DNA of 64,000 nt from Bacteroidales bacterium. GTDB taxonomy: Bacteria > Bacteroidota > Bacteroidia > Bacteroidales > UBA3824. The DNA is taken from contig JAFYDK010000099.1 of the NCBI GenBank assembly GCA_017544805.1, positions 1-64,000 of the forward strand, read 5' to 3'. Of this stretch, positions 1 through 8,381 are shown piece by piece. Both the position numbers and the translations under genes were made by a program. The stretch's first letter is position 1. The number at the start of each line of letters is the position of its first letter. Under the pieces are notes generated by a model, which worked only from the letters and a program-made list of their open reading frames with translations, searched no databases and was not told where the DNA came from.

Positions 1-1
1 A

Positions 2-304
2 GAAGGATACAGTCAAACCCGCGCCACCATTCAATATTATCTCACCAACGCCCAAATCATTCGCGACAGTCTATCGAAATCCGGCTTAGAGGTATTCGGC
101 GGCGAAAACGCACCCTACATTTGGGTTCGCACCCCCGGCGTAGATTCATGGACCTTCTTCGACCGTCTTCTCCACCACGCCCAAGTAGTAGTAACCCCCG
201 GTGCCGGCTTTGGTCCCTCCGGCGAAGGCTACGTCCGCATCACCGCCTTTGGAACAAGAGAGAATACCAAAGAGGCAATTGAAAGGATAGAAGGGTGCTT
301 GTAG
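2..304 (+). CDS. dapL: LL-diaminopimelate aminotransferase, C-terminal part
   Basis: Only the last 100 codons are in the window; the gene begins before base 1. The family is a PLP-dependent cytosolic enzyme that converts tetrahydrodipicolinate to LL-diaminopimelate with glutamate, a one-step route to lysine and the peptidoglycan diamino acid. The frame starting at base 2 reads [18 protein letters not shown], then [10 protein letters not shown], then the typical end [20 protein letters not shown] and an EAIERI helix. Codon choice is odd: third positions are strongly C-rich (ACC, CCC, GGC, GCC), while all following genes prefer T or A. A terminator-like hairpin follows directly. Confidence 0.88.
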   Translation, partial: EGYSQTRATIQYYLTNAQIIRDSLSKSGLEVFGGENAPYIWVRTPGVDSWTFFDRLLHHAQVVVTPGAGFGPSGEGYVRITAFGTRENTKEAIERIEGCL

Positions 305-310
305 GGGATT

Positions 311-351
311 ATTCCTCTCGGTCTTATCAAAAAACGGGAGGAATTTTTTTT
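311..351 (+). terminator. Terminator after dapL
   Basis: An imperfect inverted repeat (ATTCCTCtCG at 311-320 against CGgGAGGAAT at 335-344) is followed by a run of T. It starts seven bases after the dapL stop codon. Confidence 0.7.
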
Positions 352-482
352 CTGAAATTTTAATCAAAATATAATCGTATATCCTTTTATCTTAATACCA
401 AATCCATTCAGGTCTTTCTTATTTGTGGATAGTTTTTTTTGTTTCGTAGTTTTGTAAAAAAAAGATAGTTTTTCTCCTATTA

Positions 483-513
483 TTTGAAATATTTGAAAAA
501 ATGTTTATATTTG
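483..513 (+). promoter_or_regulatory. Bacteroidota promoter for the gene at 541
   Basis: TTTG at 483-486 and TATATTTG at 506-513 are 19 bases apart, matching the -33 TTTG / -7 TAnnTTTG promoter of this phylum. It lies inside the longest possible reading frame (from 484), which supports the ATG at 541 as the real start. Confidence 0.65.
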
Positions 514-540
514 TCCGATAATCAAGAAAAAGAAAATACC

Positions 541-1500
541 ATGAAAAAAACAATCAAAATCATCATTCTCACTGCTTTGACGCTATTCGTATTTGGCGGT
601 GGAGAAAAAACTAAAGCTCAGAATTTTAAACCTTCTGGCAAAACTCCTTCGGAATTGTCCGCAGCAGAAATCAAAAATTCAGCTGAAGGTGATTTTAATA
701 AGGACGGGGTTAAAGATTTGATAATCAGTACAGATGACGGTTCTGCAATTTATTTCGGCAAGTCAGACGGTTATCAACTTTTCCGCGATTACAATCTTAC
801 ATTCAAAAACGACGACAAAATCACCGTTAATGACAAAGGTGTGATAAGAATTCAGAGAGATTTTTCTGGTAACAGCGATGTCTTTTTGTTCCGTTATCAG
901 AACGATGCGTTTCAACTTATCGGTGGTAAAAAAGACCGTCATAAGTCTGAACATTACGATTATTCGTACAATTTTTCTACCGGCAAAATGATTAAAACCG
1001 ACGGCGAAGGCGCAAACAAAAAATCCGAAACCGTGGTAATGCCAAACCAACCGCCTTTGAAATACGGTTGGTTCCCTTTGAGATGGGATGTGCTTGATTT
1101 TCTGTTTGAAGTTTACGAGGATAATACGAGTTCGTCTCCAAGCGAAATGCTCATATTTTGTATTTACCGTACCATGCAGGAGCTTGAAATGATGCATTGG
1201 AGTATGTGCGATTACGAGAGTTATTATGGTAAAAAATTACCTACCGAAGAAATGGACGGTACTTGGAGTGCTCTCGGTATTTATGAAAGTCCGGGTAGTT
1301 ATAATTCACAAACTAATCTTACTATTTCAAAATTAACTAATGGTACTTACAAAATAATAATGAATGAAAGTTTTCAAGACCGTTCTTACGAATCTCAAAT
1401 CAACGAAGACGGTTCCAACTTGGATGAACTTGATATTCCTGATGAAGAAATCTCAAAAAACGTTTATATATTTGATAACGGAAAATTTGTTGAAAATTAA
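541..1500 (+). CDS. Secreted protein with an FG-GAP-like calcium loop
   Basis: I do not recognise a named family. Starting at 541 gives 319 residues with a clear signal peptide (residues 1-27, ending KAQ), so export across the inner membrane is expected. At about residues 51-59 it has DFNKDGVKD, a DxNxDGxxD loop like those of FG-GAP/VCBS propeller repeats and other calcium-binding loops; IYFGKSDG follows. The lipoprotein at 2504 has the same arrangement (DINKDGLKD, then IFFGKNDG), so the two are probably related. The rest is acidic and low in recognisable motifs. It is nine bases from the next gene and probably co-transcribed with it. Confidence 0.72.
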   Translation: MKKTIKIIILTALTLFVFGGGEKTKAQNFKPSGKTPSELSAAEIKNSAEGDFNKDGVKDLIISTDDGSAIYFGKSDGYQLFRDYNLTFKNDDKITVNDKGVIRIQRDFSGNSDVFLFRYQNDAFQLIGGKKDRHKSEHYDYSYNFSTGKMIKTDGEGANKKSETVVMPNQPPLKYGWFPLRWDVLDFLFEVYEDNTSSSPSEMLIFCIYRTMQELEMMHWSMCDYESYYGKKLPTEEMDGTWSALGIYESPGSYNSQTNLTISKLTNGTYKIIMNESFQDRSYESQINEDGSNLDELDIPDEEISKNVYIFDNGKFVEN

Positions 1501-1509
1501 TTTGATGTT

Positions 1510-2448
1510 ATGGACGAAAACAAACAAGAAAATAAAGGTTGCCTTACTGAGGTTGCCGTTTTTGTTATTTTAATCGCCCTCGGATTGTTTTTCTTGTCAC
1601 GATATATGAAGGGGTTAGCAACTTCTATGTCATCAGAAGAACAATTTTTGACAAACCGTTTGGAATCGTTGCCGGTGATTGAAACCGATGACGAAATTTC
1701 TAAGGCTATTAGCGGTGAACCTAAAAACTATCTCGTAAAAAATTACGTGTTTAAAAATTCACCAACAATTAAAGATACTGTACTTAATGTCTTGAACGGT
1801 AATTATTTATGCGTTGATATTTTAGAAGAAACTTTAACTTATTATCGTAAAAAAGTTATAGAACCGGGCGCGACTCCGTATTATTCTCTTTGGAGAGAAA
1901 AACCTTATTGTCAGATTTCTGCGCCGCTGTGTTTTAATAGCGGTGTTGAAATTCTTAAACCTGATTCTTTGGTTTTTATGTTTTCGTTTTTAAGGAGATC
2001 GAAGAGAATTTTTGAATCGGAACTCAATCCTGAGAAGAAAGAAAATTTTTCGATAGATTCTCGTTATTATCCTGAAAGGTCTGTAAAAAATTCCGACCCG
2101 GAAAAAGCTGTTCAAGATATTTTTAAAACTTTCGGTGATAATTTAGAGGAGTTAGCAAAACGTTTCGGTGATAACGGTATCGAGTTCGATAAGCGTTATA
2201 ATTTAACGTATATGACAAAAGACGATGAGGCAACATTTGCTGTCCGTCTTGGTAACGGAAAAGCAGATTTCAACGTTTTCGACAGCAAAAACATAGTAAT
2301 TGTTGGCGGAGATAGCATTACAGGAGGCTCTCAAGAGTCATTGTATGGTAAAATTTGGGCAATTATGGCTAATGTGTTTATGGTTTTGTCGGTAATAATT
2401 GCGCTTGGGGCAATAATATATTTAGCAATTTTATTGTCGCAGCGATAG
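1510..2448 (+). CDS. Unknown membrane protein, two transmembrane helices
   Basis: 312 residues. A hydrophobic helix lies near the N-terminus (about residues 14-32) and another near the C-terminus (about 285-308), with about 250 residues between. No signal-peptide cleavage site is evident. The helix-domain-helix layout, and a late stretch running from YNLTYMTKDDEATFAVRLG to NIVIVGGDSI, loosely resemble the GIDE/MUL1-like membrane domain, but this is a weak inference. It follows the secreted FG-GAP-like protein by nine bases, so the two are likely one transcript. Confidence 0.68.
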   Translation: MDENKQENKGCLTEVAVFVILIALGLFFLSRYMKGLATSMSSEEQFLTNRLESLPVIETDDEISKAISGEPKNYLVKNYVFKNSPTIKDTVLNVLNGNYLCVDILEETLTYYRKKVIEPGATPYYSLWREKPYCQISAPLCFNSGVEILKPDSLVFMFSFLRRSKRIFESELNPEKKENFSIDSRYYPERSVKNSDPEKAVQDIFKTFGDNLEELAKRFGDNGIEFDKRYNLTYMTKDDEATFAVRLGNGKADFNVFDSKNIVIVGGDSITGGSQESLYGKIWAIMANVFMVLSVIIALGAIIYLAILLSQR

Positions 2449-2457
2449 AAAAAATAT

Positions 2458-2465
2458 TACATTTG
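2458..2465 (+). promoter_or_regulatory. -7 box TACATTTG
   Basis: An exact TAnnTTTG match ten bases after the preceding stop and 39 bases before the ATG at 2504. This suggests the lipoprotein and the YARHG gene form their own unit. Confidence 0.5.
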
Positions 2466-2503
2466 TTAAAATAATTTTTTTTAAAACCTATTTTCAAATT
2501 ATC

Positions 2504-4144
2504 ATGAAAAAAGATTTTTTTATAATTCCTGCCATATCATTGTTGGTATCGTGCGGTGGCGGAACCTCAAATCAGAAGGTTCAAAACGCTGATTCAGCCC
2601 AAGTGAGTATAGTTTCTGAGGAAACAGAAACTGATACGCCAATCGGAGAATCAATTATTTATGCTGTAGGCGACATCAATAAAGACGGTCTGAAAGATTC
2701 TGTGTCGATTTACGGCGAAAGAGTATCTAATGACAAAGATATTCCGCCTTTTATGAAGGGTATTAAAATATTTTTCGGCAAAAATGACGGAAAATATTCT
2801 CTTTTCAAAAAATATGACATTTATTCTCTGAAAGAAGATTTATGTTTTGAAACCGACGAAGATTATGCGAGCAGTTCAAAAATTGATTCGCTATATATTT
2901 CTAATAACGGCGATTTAACAACAATATTTTCTGTTGGTTTAGACGGCTTATCAACATACAATTATAAAACTCGTTTTATAGATAACGATTTGAAAATCAT
3001 CAATTTTGAGTATGCTGAAAGTAGCGAATATGAGTATTCGTTTGTATGTGATTTCTTGAAAAAAGAAGTTAAAACAAAATCAGAAGATCATTGTGTCGAT
3101 TCAGAGGAATACCTTATTACAACGAAGACTGGCACTGTAGAATTCAATCAACTTTTTAGTTTCTTAGAATGTCCTATTGGTAAAGGTTTTCGTTTAGATT
3201 ATGAATCAGAGCAACAGTCTGACCAAGGCAGCACCTACAAAGATTCTAATTTTGACAACGTAAAGTATGTAAATGTTGTAGAAAAGGAGATAAGAACCAA
3301 CGGTTGTGATATGACAAAGATTTTCAAACAGTTGGATCGCAAACCGGACGATGCAAAAGGTCAAAAAGATTTCAAGGACGAAGGTATTTATGCTTATTAT
3401 TCTCTCAATCCTAATGCCGACAAAAAATATACACGTGCAATTCATAGTTACGAATTTGGAGGTTACGATTCGGGATATTTAGTGCTGGATTTTTATAATG
3501 GTGAAATCACTGCATACACTTGTAAGGATAATGTTTTGACCAAAACCAACTTACCCGAAGAGTTAAAGAGGTTCAATAATTCGGATTATATTTATTCTTT
3601 TGACGACAAGGACGGTTATGGTTCAACGGGTCATAAAATCGAATTTTTGTCGAACGAGGGTGTTAAAAATGTTTATGAATGGAAAACGGATAAATTTGAA
3701 TTTTTGTCGGGTGACAAACCTGAAAATGCCGTTTCTAATGGCAAAGTGGATTTGCGTGAAATCTGGAACAAAATCATAAAACTATCTTCTGAAGAAGATA
3801 TGGGATTATGCGGGGATTGTTGGCAGATTGAATATCACGAAGATGCTCCGATTCCTTATTTTGAACAACTATCAACTAAAGGTGCAAATTTGGGTGAGTT
3901 GTATTGCTTTCAAGTAAAAGACGGTTATAAAATCTATTATATTGACGCTACGACTGATGACGGCTATTTTTTGTATACGTTTGAATATAAAGCCGGTAAA
4001 ATCACTATGAAAGAAGACGAATTTTCGTTGGACGGATACAAGGAGTTTGCCTTTATTGAAGGCGGCAAGGTGTTTAGAGCTTGGAAAAAAACAGACGGTT
4101 TCGACGATTATCTCTGGAACGGCGAAACGTTGGTAAAAAAATAA
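2504..4144 (+). CDS. Large lipoprotein with FG-GAP-like loop, unknown role
   Basis: 546 residues. A short hydrophobic leader ends in the lipobox LVSC (Cys17) followed by GGG, so it is expected to be lipid-anchored in the envelope. DINKDGLKD at about residues 57-65 is a DxNxDGxxD calcium-loop motif and is followed by IFFGKNDGKYSLFKKYD, parallel to the secreted protein at 541. The remaining 450 residues are acidic and rich in Asp, Tyr and Phe, with no catalytic motif I can name. A function in binding or in the envelope is possible but not shown. Confidence 0.75.
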   Translation: MKKDFFIIPAISLLVSCGGGTSNQKVQNADSAQVSIVSEETETDTPIGESIIYAVGDINKDGLKDSVSIYGERVSNDKDIPPFMKGIKIFFGKNDGKYSLFKKYDIYSLKEDLCFETDEDYASSSKIDSLYISNNGDLTTIFSVGLDGLSTYNYKTRFIDNDLKIINFEYAESSEYEYSFVCDFLKKEVKTKSEDHCVDSEEYLITTKTGTVEFNQLFSFLECPIGKGFRLDYESEQQSDQGSTYKDSNFDNVKYVNVVEKEIRTNGCDMTKIFKQLDRKPDDAKGQKDFKDEGIYAYYSLNPNADKKYTRAIHSYEFGGYDSGYLVLDFYNGEITAYTCKDNVLTKTNLPEELKRFNNSDYIYSFDDKDGYGSTGHKIEFLSNEGVKNVYEWKTDKFEFLSGDKPENAVSNGKVDLREIWNKIIKLSSEEDMGLCGDCWQIEYHEDAPIPYFEQLSTKGANLGELYCFQVKDGYKIYYIDATTDDGYFLYTFEYKAGKITMKEDEFSLDGYKEFAFIEGGKVFRAWKKTDGFDDYLWNGETLVKK

Positions 4145-4175
4145 TAATATGTTCTTATTTAAAACCTTAATTACC

Positions 4176-5024
4176 ATGAGAAAATTAATTTTGATTTCTG
4201 CATTTTCCGTTTTAATGCTTGGAGGTGTTAAAGCGCAGACGATTGACGGACAGTGGACGGACGGATTTGTTTTTTACACTGTTGAAAAAACAGCCGATGA
4301 TTATCATTTTGACGGATTTTTGGGTGAAGACCGCAGTTTTACAATCAGTAAAACCGCAGCAAATAAATTTGTCATAAAAAAAGAAAGCGATGAGGAGTAT
4401 TATAGCCTCGGCAAAAACGGTTATACCGTTAAGTATATGACATTGACAGATAGTTACGGCAAAAAATCCGAAATTTTAGCAAGTTATGATTCTAAAAATC
4501 AGATGTTTTACGCCATAGAGAAGGATCGTACTTCTAATGATAATTTTTTTGCGGCGGGCATTACTGAAATGTTTGAAGGCATTTTGGGACAAGGAACTTT
4601 TGAACCCTTTTCTGACGAGTATAGCAGCACTAACAGCGTTACAATCAGAATGTCGGGAAAAGTTTATGTTTTGAAAACAACTTCAGATGGCATAACGCTT
4701 TATAACTCTCAAAAAAATGATCTTGCCTACGAGCCGACTACTGTTTTTAAAACTTTCAAATATACGGATTCAGGACAGGGTTGGTGGCCTCAAACCTCTA
4801 AAATCGTATTGAATGTTAGCATTTTGAAACTCTTTGATGCTAAACAACTCCGTTTGATGCGTAACGAAATTTATGCGCGCCACGGCTGGCAGTTTCAATC
4901 GGAGGATTTGAAAAAGCATTTTTCTAAGTTTCCTTGGTATAAGTCATTAGGTAACAATGCTTCCGTGAAACTTTCATTGTTGGAGCAGTATAATATCAAT
5001 TTGATAAAGGCTCTGGAAAAATAA
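4176..5024 (+). CDS. Secreted protein with C-terminal YARHG domain
   Basis: A longer frame begins at 4149, but the ATG at 4176 gives a clean signal peptide (21 residues, ending VKAQ), so 282 residues are called. The C-terminal 60 residues carry LRLMRNEIYARHGWQF and then FSKFPWYKS, the hallmark of the YARHG domain, an extracellular domain of unknown function often found at the end of envelope proteins. The middle part is beta-rich without motifs. It follows the lipoprotein gene by 31 bases and probably shares its transcript. Confidence 0.82.
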   Translation: MRKLILISAFSVLMLGGVKAQTIDGQWTDGFVFYTVEKTADDYHFDGFLGEDRSFTISKTAANKFVIKKESDEEYYSLGKNGYTVKYMTLTDSYGKKSEILASYDSKNQMFYAIEKDRTSNDNFFAAGITEMFEGILGQGTFEPFSDEYSSTNSVTIRMSGKVYVLKTTSDGITLYNSQKNDLAYEPTTVFKTFKYTDSGQGWWPQTSKIVLNVSILKLFDAKQLRLMRNEIYARHGWQFQSEDLKKHFSKFPWYKSLGNNASVKLSLLEQYNINLIKALEK

Positions 5025-5039
5025 CGTTCAAAATTATTT

Positions 5040-5086
5040 CGCCGCAGATATGTAAAAAAAACATTGATTGCGGCGGAATATTTTTT
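5040..5086 (+). terminator. Terminator between convergent genes
   Basis: CGCCGCA (5040-5046) pairs with TGCGGCG (5069-5075), and a T-run follows. It lies between the YARHG gene and the convergent TIR-like gene and could serve the plus-strand unit. Confidence 0.6.
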
Positions 5087-5938
5087 TTATGCTGATGCCG
5101 TTGCTTTGTCATAAAAGACTTTTATATCAAGGGGAATAAGACTTTGTTCTCGAATTGATGTTTCCATTATTGAATCAAAAATTTTAAGATCTTCCTCTTT
5201 CGCATGAGCAGAATTTCCGATAACAAACAGCGGTACACGGCTTGAATTGCCGCCCGTATCTTTCCAAATCTGACGGGCAAACGAAACTGCCCAATCTCCG
5301 GCATAATCATAATAAACAACTCCTATTTTGCAACCGGGAAGTTGGTTTTTGATGTATTCGGTATAATCGGTATTGCTGTTCATTGTAATGCCTAAAGAAA
5401 CTACTGTCTGAATATCTTCTATCATATTTAAAATAATAGTTGCAGTGTCCTTGTCTAAATCGTTGTAAATAAAGAAAATATCTCTTTCAAGAATATTTTG
5501 TTCCACATTGGATTTTACGCTCATTATTCCCCTTAATTCTTCTACGAAAACTATTGGTGAGGTTTTGGATGAATAAACGGTATTTTCTACAATGTCGCGG
5601 CGGATATTGTTGATGTAAAAATTTGTTTCGTTGATGTTTCCGGCGGGATTCCAAACGAACATTTTGAATTTTTTGCTTCTTAATTCTTTTGCGCTGCGGT
5701 ATTGTTTGCCCGCTAAAGAATTATAACCCGAACCTATAGTGTCATAAATGTTTTCTTTGCCTAAAATATGAACCGAGCAATCGCAGTTTTTCATTGTTTC
5801 ATCAGAATTACTGTCAGAGAAAACCTCTATTCCGGCTTTTTTTAGGACGGTGCATAACTTTTTTCTTGTGGCTTGCATATCGGATGATACTTCGGCTACA
5901 AAAACTCTGATGTGCTGTTTAAACAAGCTGATAAGCAT
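5087..5938 (-). CDS. Stand-alone TIR-like domain protein, possible defence or signalling role
   Basis: 283 residues, no signal peptide. The N-terminus has HIRVFVAEVSSDMQATRKKL, then an IEVFSD strand, CDCSVHILG, and a QYRSAKELRSKKFKMFVWNP segment. This order matches the flavodoxin-like TIR-related domains that sit at the N-terminus of many bacterial conflict (STAND/NACHT) proteins. The second half (DIFFIYNDLDKDTATII to RVPLFVIGN) looks like a second, more divergent copy. No ATPase or effector domain is attached. The assignment is from motif memory only; an unrelated Rossmann-like domain is the alternative. It is transcribed away from its plus-strand neighbours. Confidence 0.5.
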   Translation of the reverse strand: MLISLFKQHIRVFVAEVSSDMQATRKKLCTVLKKAGIEVFSDSNSDETMKNCDCSVHILGKENIYDTIGSGYNSLAGKQYRSAKELRSKKFKMFVWNPAGNINETNFYINNIRRDIVENTVYSSKTSPIVFVEELRGIMSVKSNVEQNILERDIFFIYNDLDKDTATIILNMIEDIQTVVSLGITMNSNTDYTEYIKNQLPGCKIGVVYYDYAGDWAVSFARQIWKDTGGNSSRVPLFVIGNSAHAKEEDLKIFDSIMETSIREQSLIPLDIKVFYDKATASA

Positions 5939-5992
5939 ATTTTTAATTGTTTTTCCTTAAAAAAATTATGGCTCAAATTAAATGCCAAAAAA

Positions 5993-6012
5993 AGGGGACG
6001 CTTTTGTCCCCT
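5993..6012 (-). terminator. Terminator of the GH43 gene
   Basis: A seven-base stem (AGGGGAC/GTCCCCT) with a six-base loop is flanked by A and T runs. On the minus strand it lies eight bases after the glycosidase stop and is followed by a T-run. Confidence 0.75.
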
Positions 6013-6019
6013 AAAAAAA

Positions 6020-7399
6020 TTAACGTTTCATTTCCCAAAAATCGAAGTTGAAAAGCCTCGGACCTTTTCTGCCCGTGAAAACGAAATAAACATCGTGAAC
6101 GCCGGTTACATTTGTTTTTGTCGCGGTTGAAAATGTTTTAAAAGTTTCCCATGCTCCTGTACCTAAAATTTCAAGTTCTGCTATCGTTGTGCCTTTGATA
6201 CTGTCCAAATGAACTTCTATTTTGCCGCCTCTTAAAGCACTTGCAGTACTTGCTGAAAACGTTTTGGGTGAAACATCGCCAAAATCCACGGATTGAAGTT
6301 TCGTATAATCGCCATTATGAATTTCGCTGACATAAACGCCTCTTTTCTGATTTTGCTCGGTTTTAACACCGAATGAAAAAGCCATCGTTTCAGCTTGAAC
6401 TTTTGTGTAAGGATTGAAATTTTTTAGCGGTTTAACGCCTTCGTTTGTAGGCATAATGGTCGGAAAACTGCCGTCAGGGTTGTATTTGAACTCTTCTACG
6501 GCAATGCTGCGTCCGAATCCGCCGCCTTTAGGAAGTTTTCCCGTGTGATAAAAGAAGTACGAATGTCCTTTGTAATCTGTTACACCACAGTGATTCGTAA
6601 ACGAACCAGTCTCACAGAGCGGCATTATTTCGCCTGCATAACTCCAATTGCCGGGAAGTTTGTCCGAAACGGAATACGAAATATGTTCGGGGACACCGCC
6701 TGAGGCATAAAGAAGTTGATATTTACCATTACGTTTTGTCAGCCAAGGACCTTCAACATAACAGTCTTTGTAAGTTTTGCCTTCTTCGCGTTTTCTCATA
6801 ACGGGTGCACCGAATGACTTTTCGTCCATCTCTACAAGGCCTAATTCGCCGCTGTAAGATACCATGTCTTCGTTTAATTTTAGATAATAAACTTGAGGGT
6901 TGCCCCAGAAAAGCCAAGCTTGATTGTCATCATCAATAAAAACCGTAGGGTCGATGTTGTCCCATGAGCCGTTGTCAAAGAGTGGTTTGCCGAGTGCGTC
7001 TTTGAAACCGCGAACGGGATTGTCAGAAACGGCAACACCTATTGCCATTCCGTTTGTTAATTTGGAATGTGCGCAGATATACCAATAAAATTTTCCGTTG
7101 CGATAAATCGTCTGTGCTGCCCAAGCTCTGTCATCTGCCCACGAAAACGTTTCCAATGCCAAAGGAGAACCGTGGTCGGTATAATTTACCATATCGTCGG
7201 TCGAATAAACTCTCCATTCCTGCATCCAAAAAAAGTCTGCGTTGTCCTCGTCGTGTCCCGTGTAGACGTAAAGTCTGTCGCCGTGAACCATAGGCGCGGG
7301 GTCGGAGGTAAAACATGTTTGAACTACCGGATTTTGCGCATTTAGAACGTTAGCCGTCAAAAGTGCTGATGTCAAAACTATTGATTTGATTTTTTTCAT
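6020..7399 (-). CDS. Secreted glycoside hydrolase family 43 enzyme with CBM6
   Basis: 459 residues with a signal peptide (cut near residue 22). The five-bladed propeller of GH43 is marked by its three catalytic acids: Asp33 in SDPAPM, the Asp in NIDPTVF at about 155 and the Glu in VEGPW at about 218. The last 125 residues (YTKVQAETMA, GDYTKLQSVDFG, VHDVYFVFTG) form a CBM6-type carbohydrate-binding module. GH43 members with this layout are usually alpha-L-arabinofuranosidases or beta-xylosidases acting on arabinoxylan; the exact substrate cannot be told here. It is a single gene with its own promoter and terminator, not in a SusCD locus. No type IX sorting tail follows the CBM6. Confidence 0.9.
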   Translation of the reverse strand: MKKIKSIVLTSALLTANVLNAQNPVVQTCFTSDPAPMVHGDRLYVYTGHDEDNADFFWMQEWRVYSTDDMVNYTDHGSPLALETFSWADDRAWAAQTIYRNGKFYWYICAHSKLTNGMAIGVAVSDNPVRGFKDALGKPLFDNGSWDNIDPTVFIDDDNQAWLFWGNPQVYYLKLNEDMVSYSGELGLVEMDEKSFGAPVMRKREEGKTYKDCYVEGPWLTKRNGKYQLLYASGGVPEHISYSVSDKLPGNWSYAGEIMPLCETGSFTNHCGVTDYKGHSYFFYHTGKLPKGGGFGRSIAVEEFKYNPDGSFPTIMPTNEGVKPLKNFNPYTKVQAETMAFSFGVKTEQNQKRGVYVSEIHNGDYTKLQSVDFGDVSPKTFSASTASALRGGKIEVHLDSIKGTTIAELEILGTGAWETFKTFSTATKTNVTGVHDVYFVFTGRKGPRLFNFDFWEMKR

Positions 7400-7430
7400 A
7401 ATATATTTTTATTAAGTAAAAATGTTTGCG

Positions 7431-7438
7431 CAAAAGTA
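7431..7438 (-). promoter_or_regulatory. -7 box for the GH43 gene
   Basis: Read on the minus strand this is TACTTTTG, an exact TAnnTTTG match 31 bases upstream of the glycosidase ATG. It is divergent from the plus-strand box at 7451. Confidence 0.5.
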
Positions 7439-7450
7439 ATAAAAAAAATG

Positions 7451-7458
7451 TAAATTTG
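7451..7458 (+). promoter_or_regulatory. -7 box for the DMT transporter
   Basis: TAAATTTG, an exact TAnnTTTG match, ends 23 bases before the ATG at 7482. Confidence 0.55.
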
Positions 7459-7481
7459 CGCCTTGAAAAATATTATTGAAA

Positions 7482-8381
7482 ATGTCTTTAAAAACTAAAG
7501 GAATTATAGCCGGAATTATAGCCGCCGTTTGTTACGGAACCAATCCATTAGGCGTACTTTATCTTTATCAAGAGGGTTTAAATACTGTATCTACAGTGTT
7601 TTACAGATATTTAACAGCGATTGTGATGTTGGCTGTGATTATGATTTTTAAGGGTGATGATTTCAAAATTACTAAAAGGGAACTTTTGGCGACTTCGTTT
7701 CTCGGAGTTTTTTTCGGATTGTCATCTTTGATGCTTTATGAAAGTTTCAATTATATGGACGCCGGAGTTGCCTCAACCGTGCTTTTTTCTTATCCTGTAA
7801 TGGTTGCCGTTATAATGGCTACATTTTTTCATGAAAGGATTTCTTTGACAACTATTTTATCTCTTGCACTTGCTTTGGGCGGTATTATAATGCTTTCAAA
7901 AGGTGGCGGCAATAGTAATGTTTCTATGACGGGAATTATTTTGGTGATTTGTTCGTCTTTGACATACGCCGTTTATATTGTTTCCGTTAATAGAGCCGAT
8001 GTTAAAATGAATCCGATAAAATTTACGTTTTTTATAGCCGTGTTTGCCCTTTTGATGTTTGTGGGTTATTCGTTTTTCGGTCAAAACAATTCAATTCAAA
8101 TCTTAACAAGCGGAAAATCATGGTTTTGGGCAGCGTTTTTAGGATTTTTCCCGACGGTGATTTCTCTGATTTTTATGAACATTTCCATAAAATTGGTTGG
8201 CTCCACACCGGCTGCAATAATCGGCGCATTAGAGCCTTTAACAGCTGTTATAATAGGTTGTTGCGTGTTTTCAGAGGCTTTCTCGTCAAAACTTTTTTTA
8301 GGAATCGTGTTAATATTATCTTCGGTAATATTAATTGCGGGAGGAAAGAAAAAAGTTATCGGGCAATCAAAGTGTCAATAA
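7482..8381 (+). CDS. EamA/DMT-family membrane transporter
   Basis: About 299 residues with ten predicted transmembrane helices arranged as two five-helix EamA repeats (first half beginning KGIIAGIIAAVCYGTNPL, second beginning MTGIILVICSSLTYAVYIV). The family exports or takes up small metabolites such as amino acids; the substrate cannot be assigned from sequence. A TTG at 7476 could start two codons earlier, but the ATG at 7482 is preferred. The stop codon overlaps the convergent DUF4249 gene by 26 bases. Confidence 0.88.
   Translation: MSLKTKGIIAGIIAAVCYGTNPLGVLYLYQEGLNTVSTVFYRYLTAIVMLAVIMIFKGDDFKITKRELLATSFLGVFFGLSSLMLYESFNYMDAGVASTVLFSYPVMVAVIMATFFHERISLTTILSLALALGGIIMLSKGGGNSNVSMTGIILVICSSLTYAVYIVSVNRADVKMNPIKFTFFIAVFALLMFVGYSFFGQNNSIQILTSGKSWFWAAFLGFFPTVISLIFMNISIKLVGSTPAAIIGALEPLTAVIIGCCVFSEAFSSKLFLGIVLILSSVILIAGGKKKVIGQSKCQ

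Noticed and set aside
484..540. Start of the first secreted gene at 484
   Set aside because: The promoter boxes at 483-513 lie inside this part, and only the ATG at 541 gives a signal peptide.
763..1197. Minus-strand frame of 144 codons opposite the first secreted gene
   Set aside because: Antisense shadow; the plus-strand gene has signal peptide, promoter and motif support.
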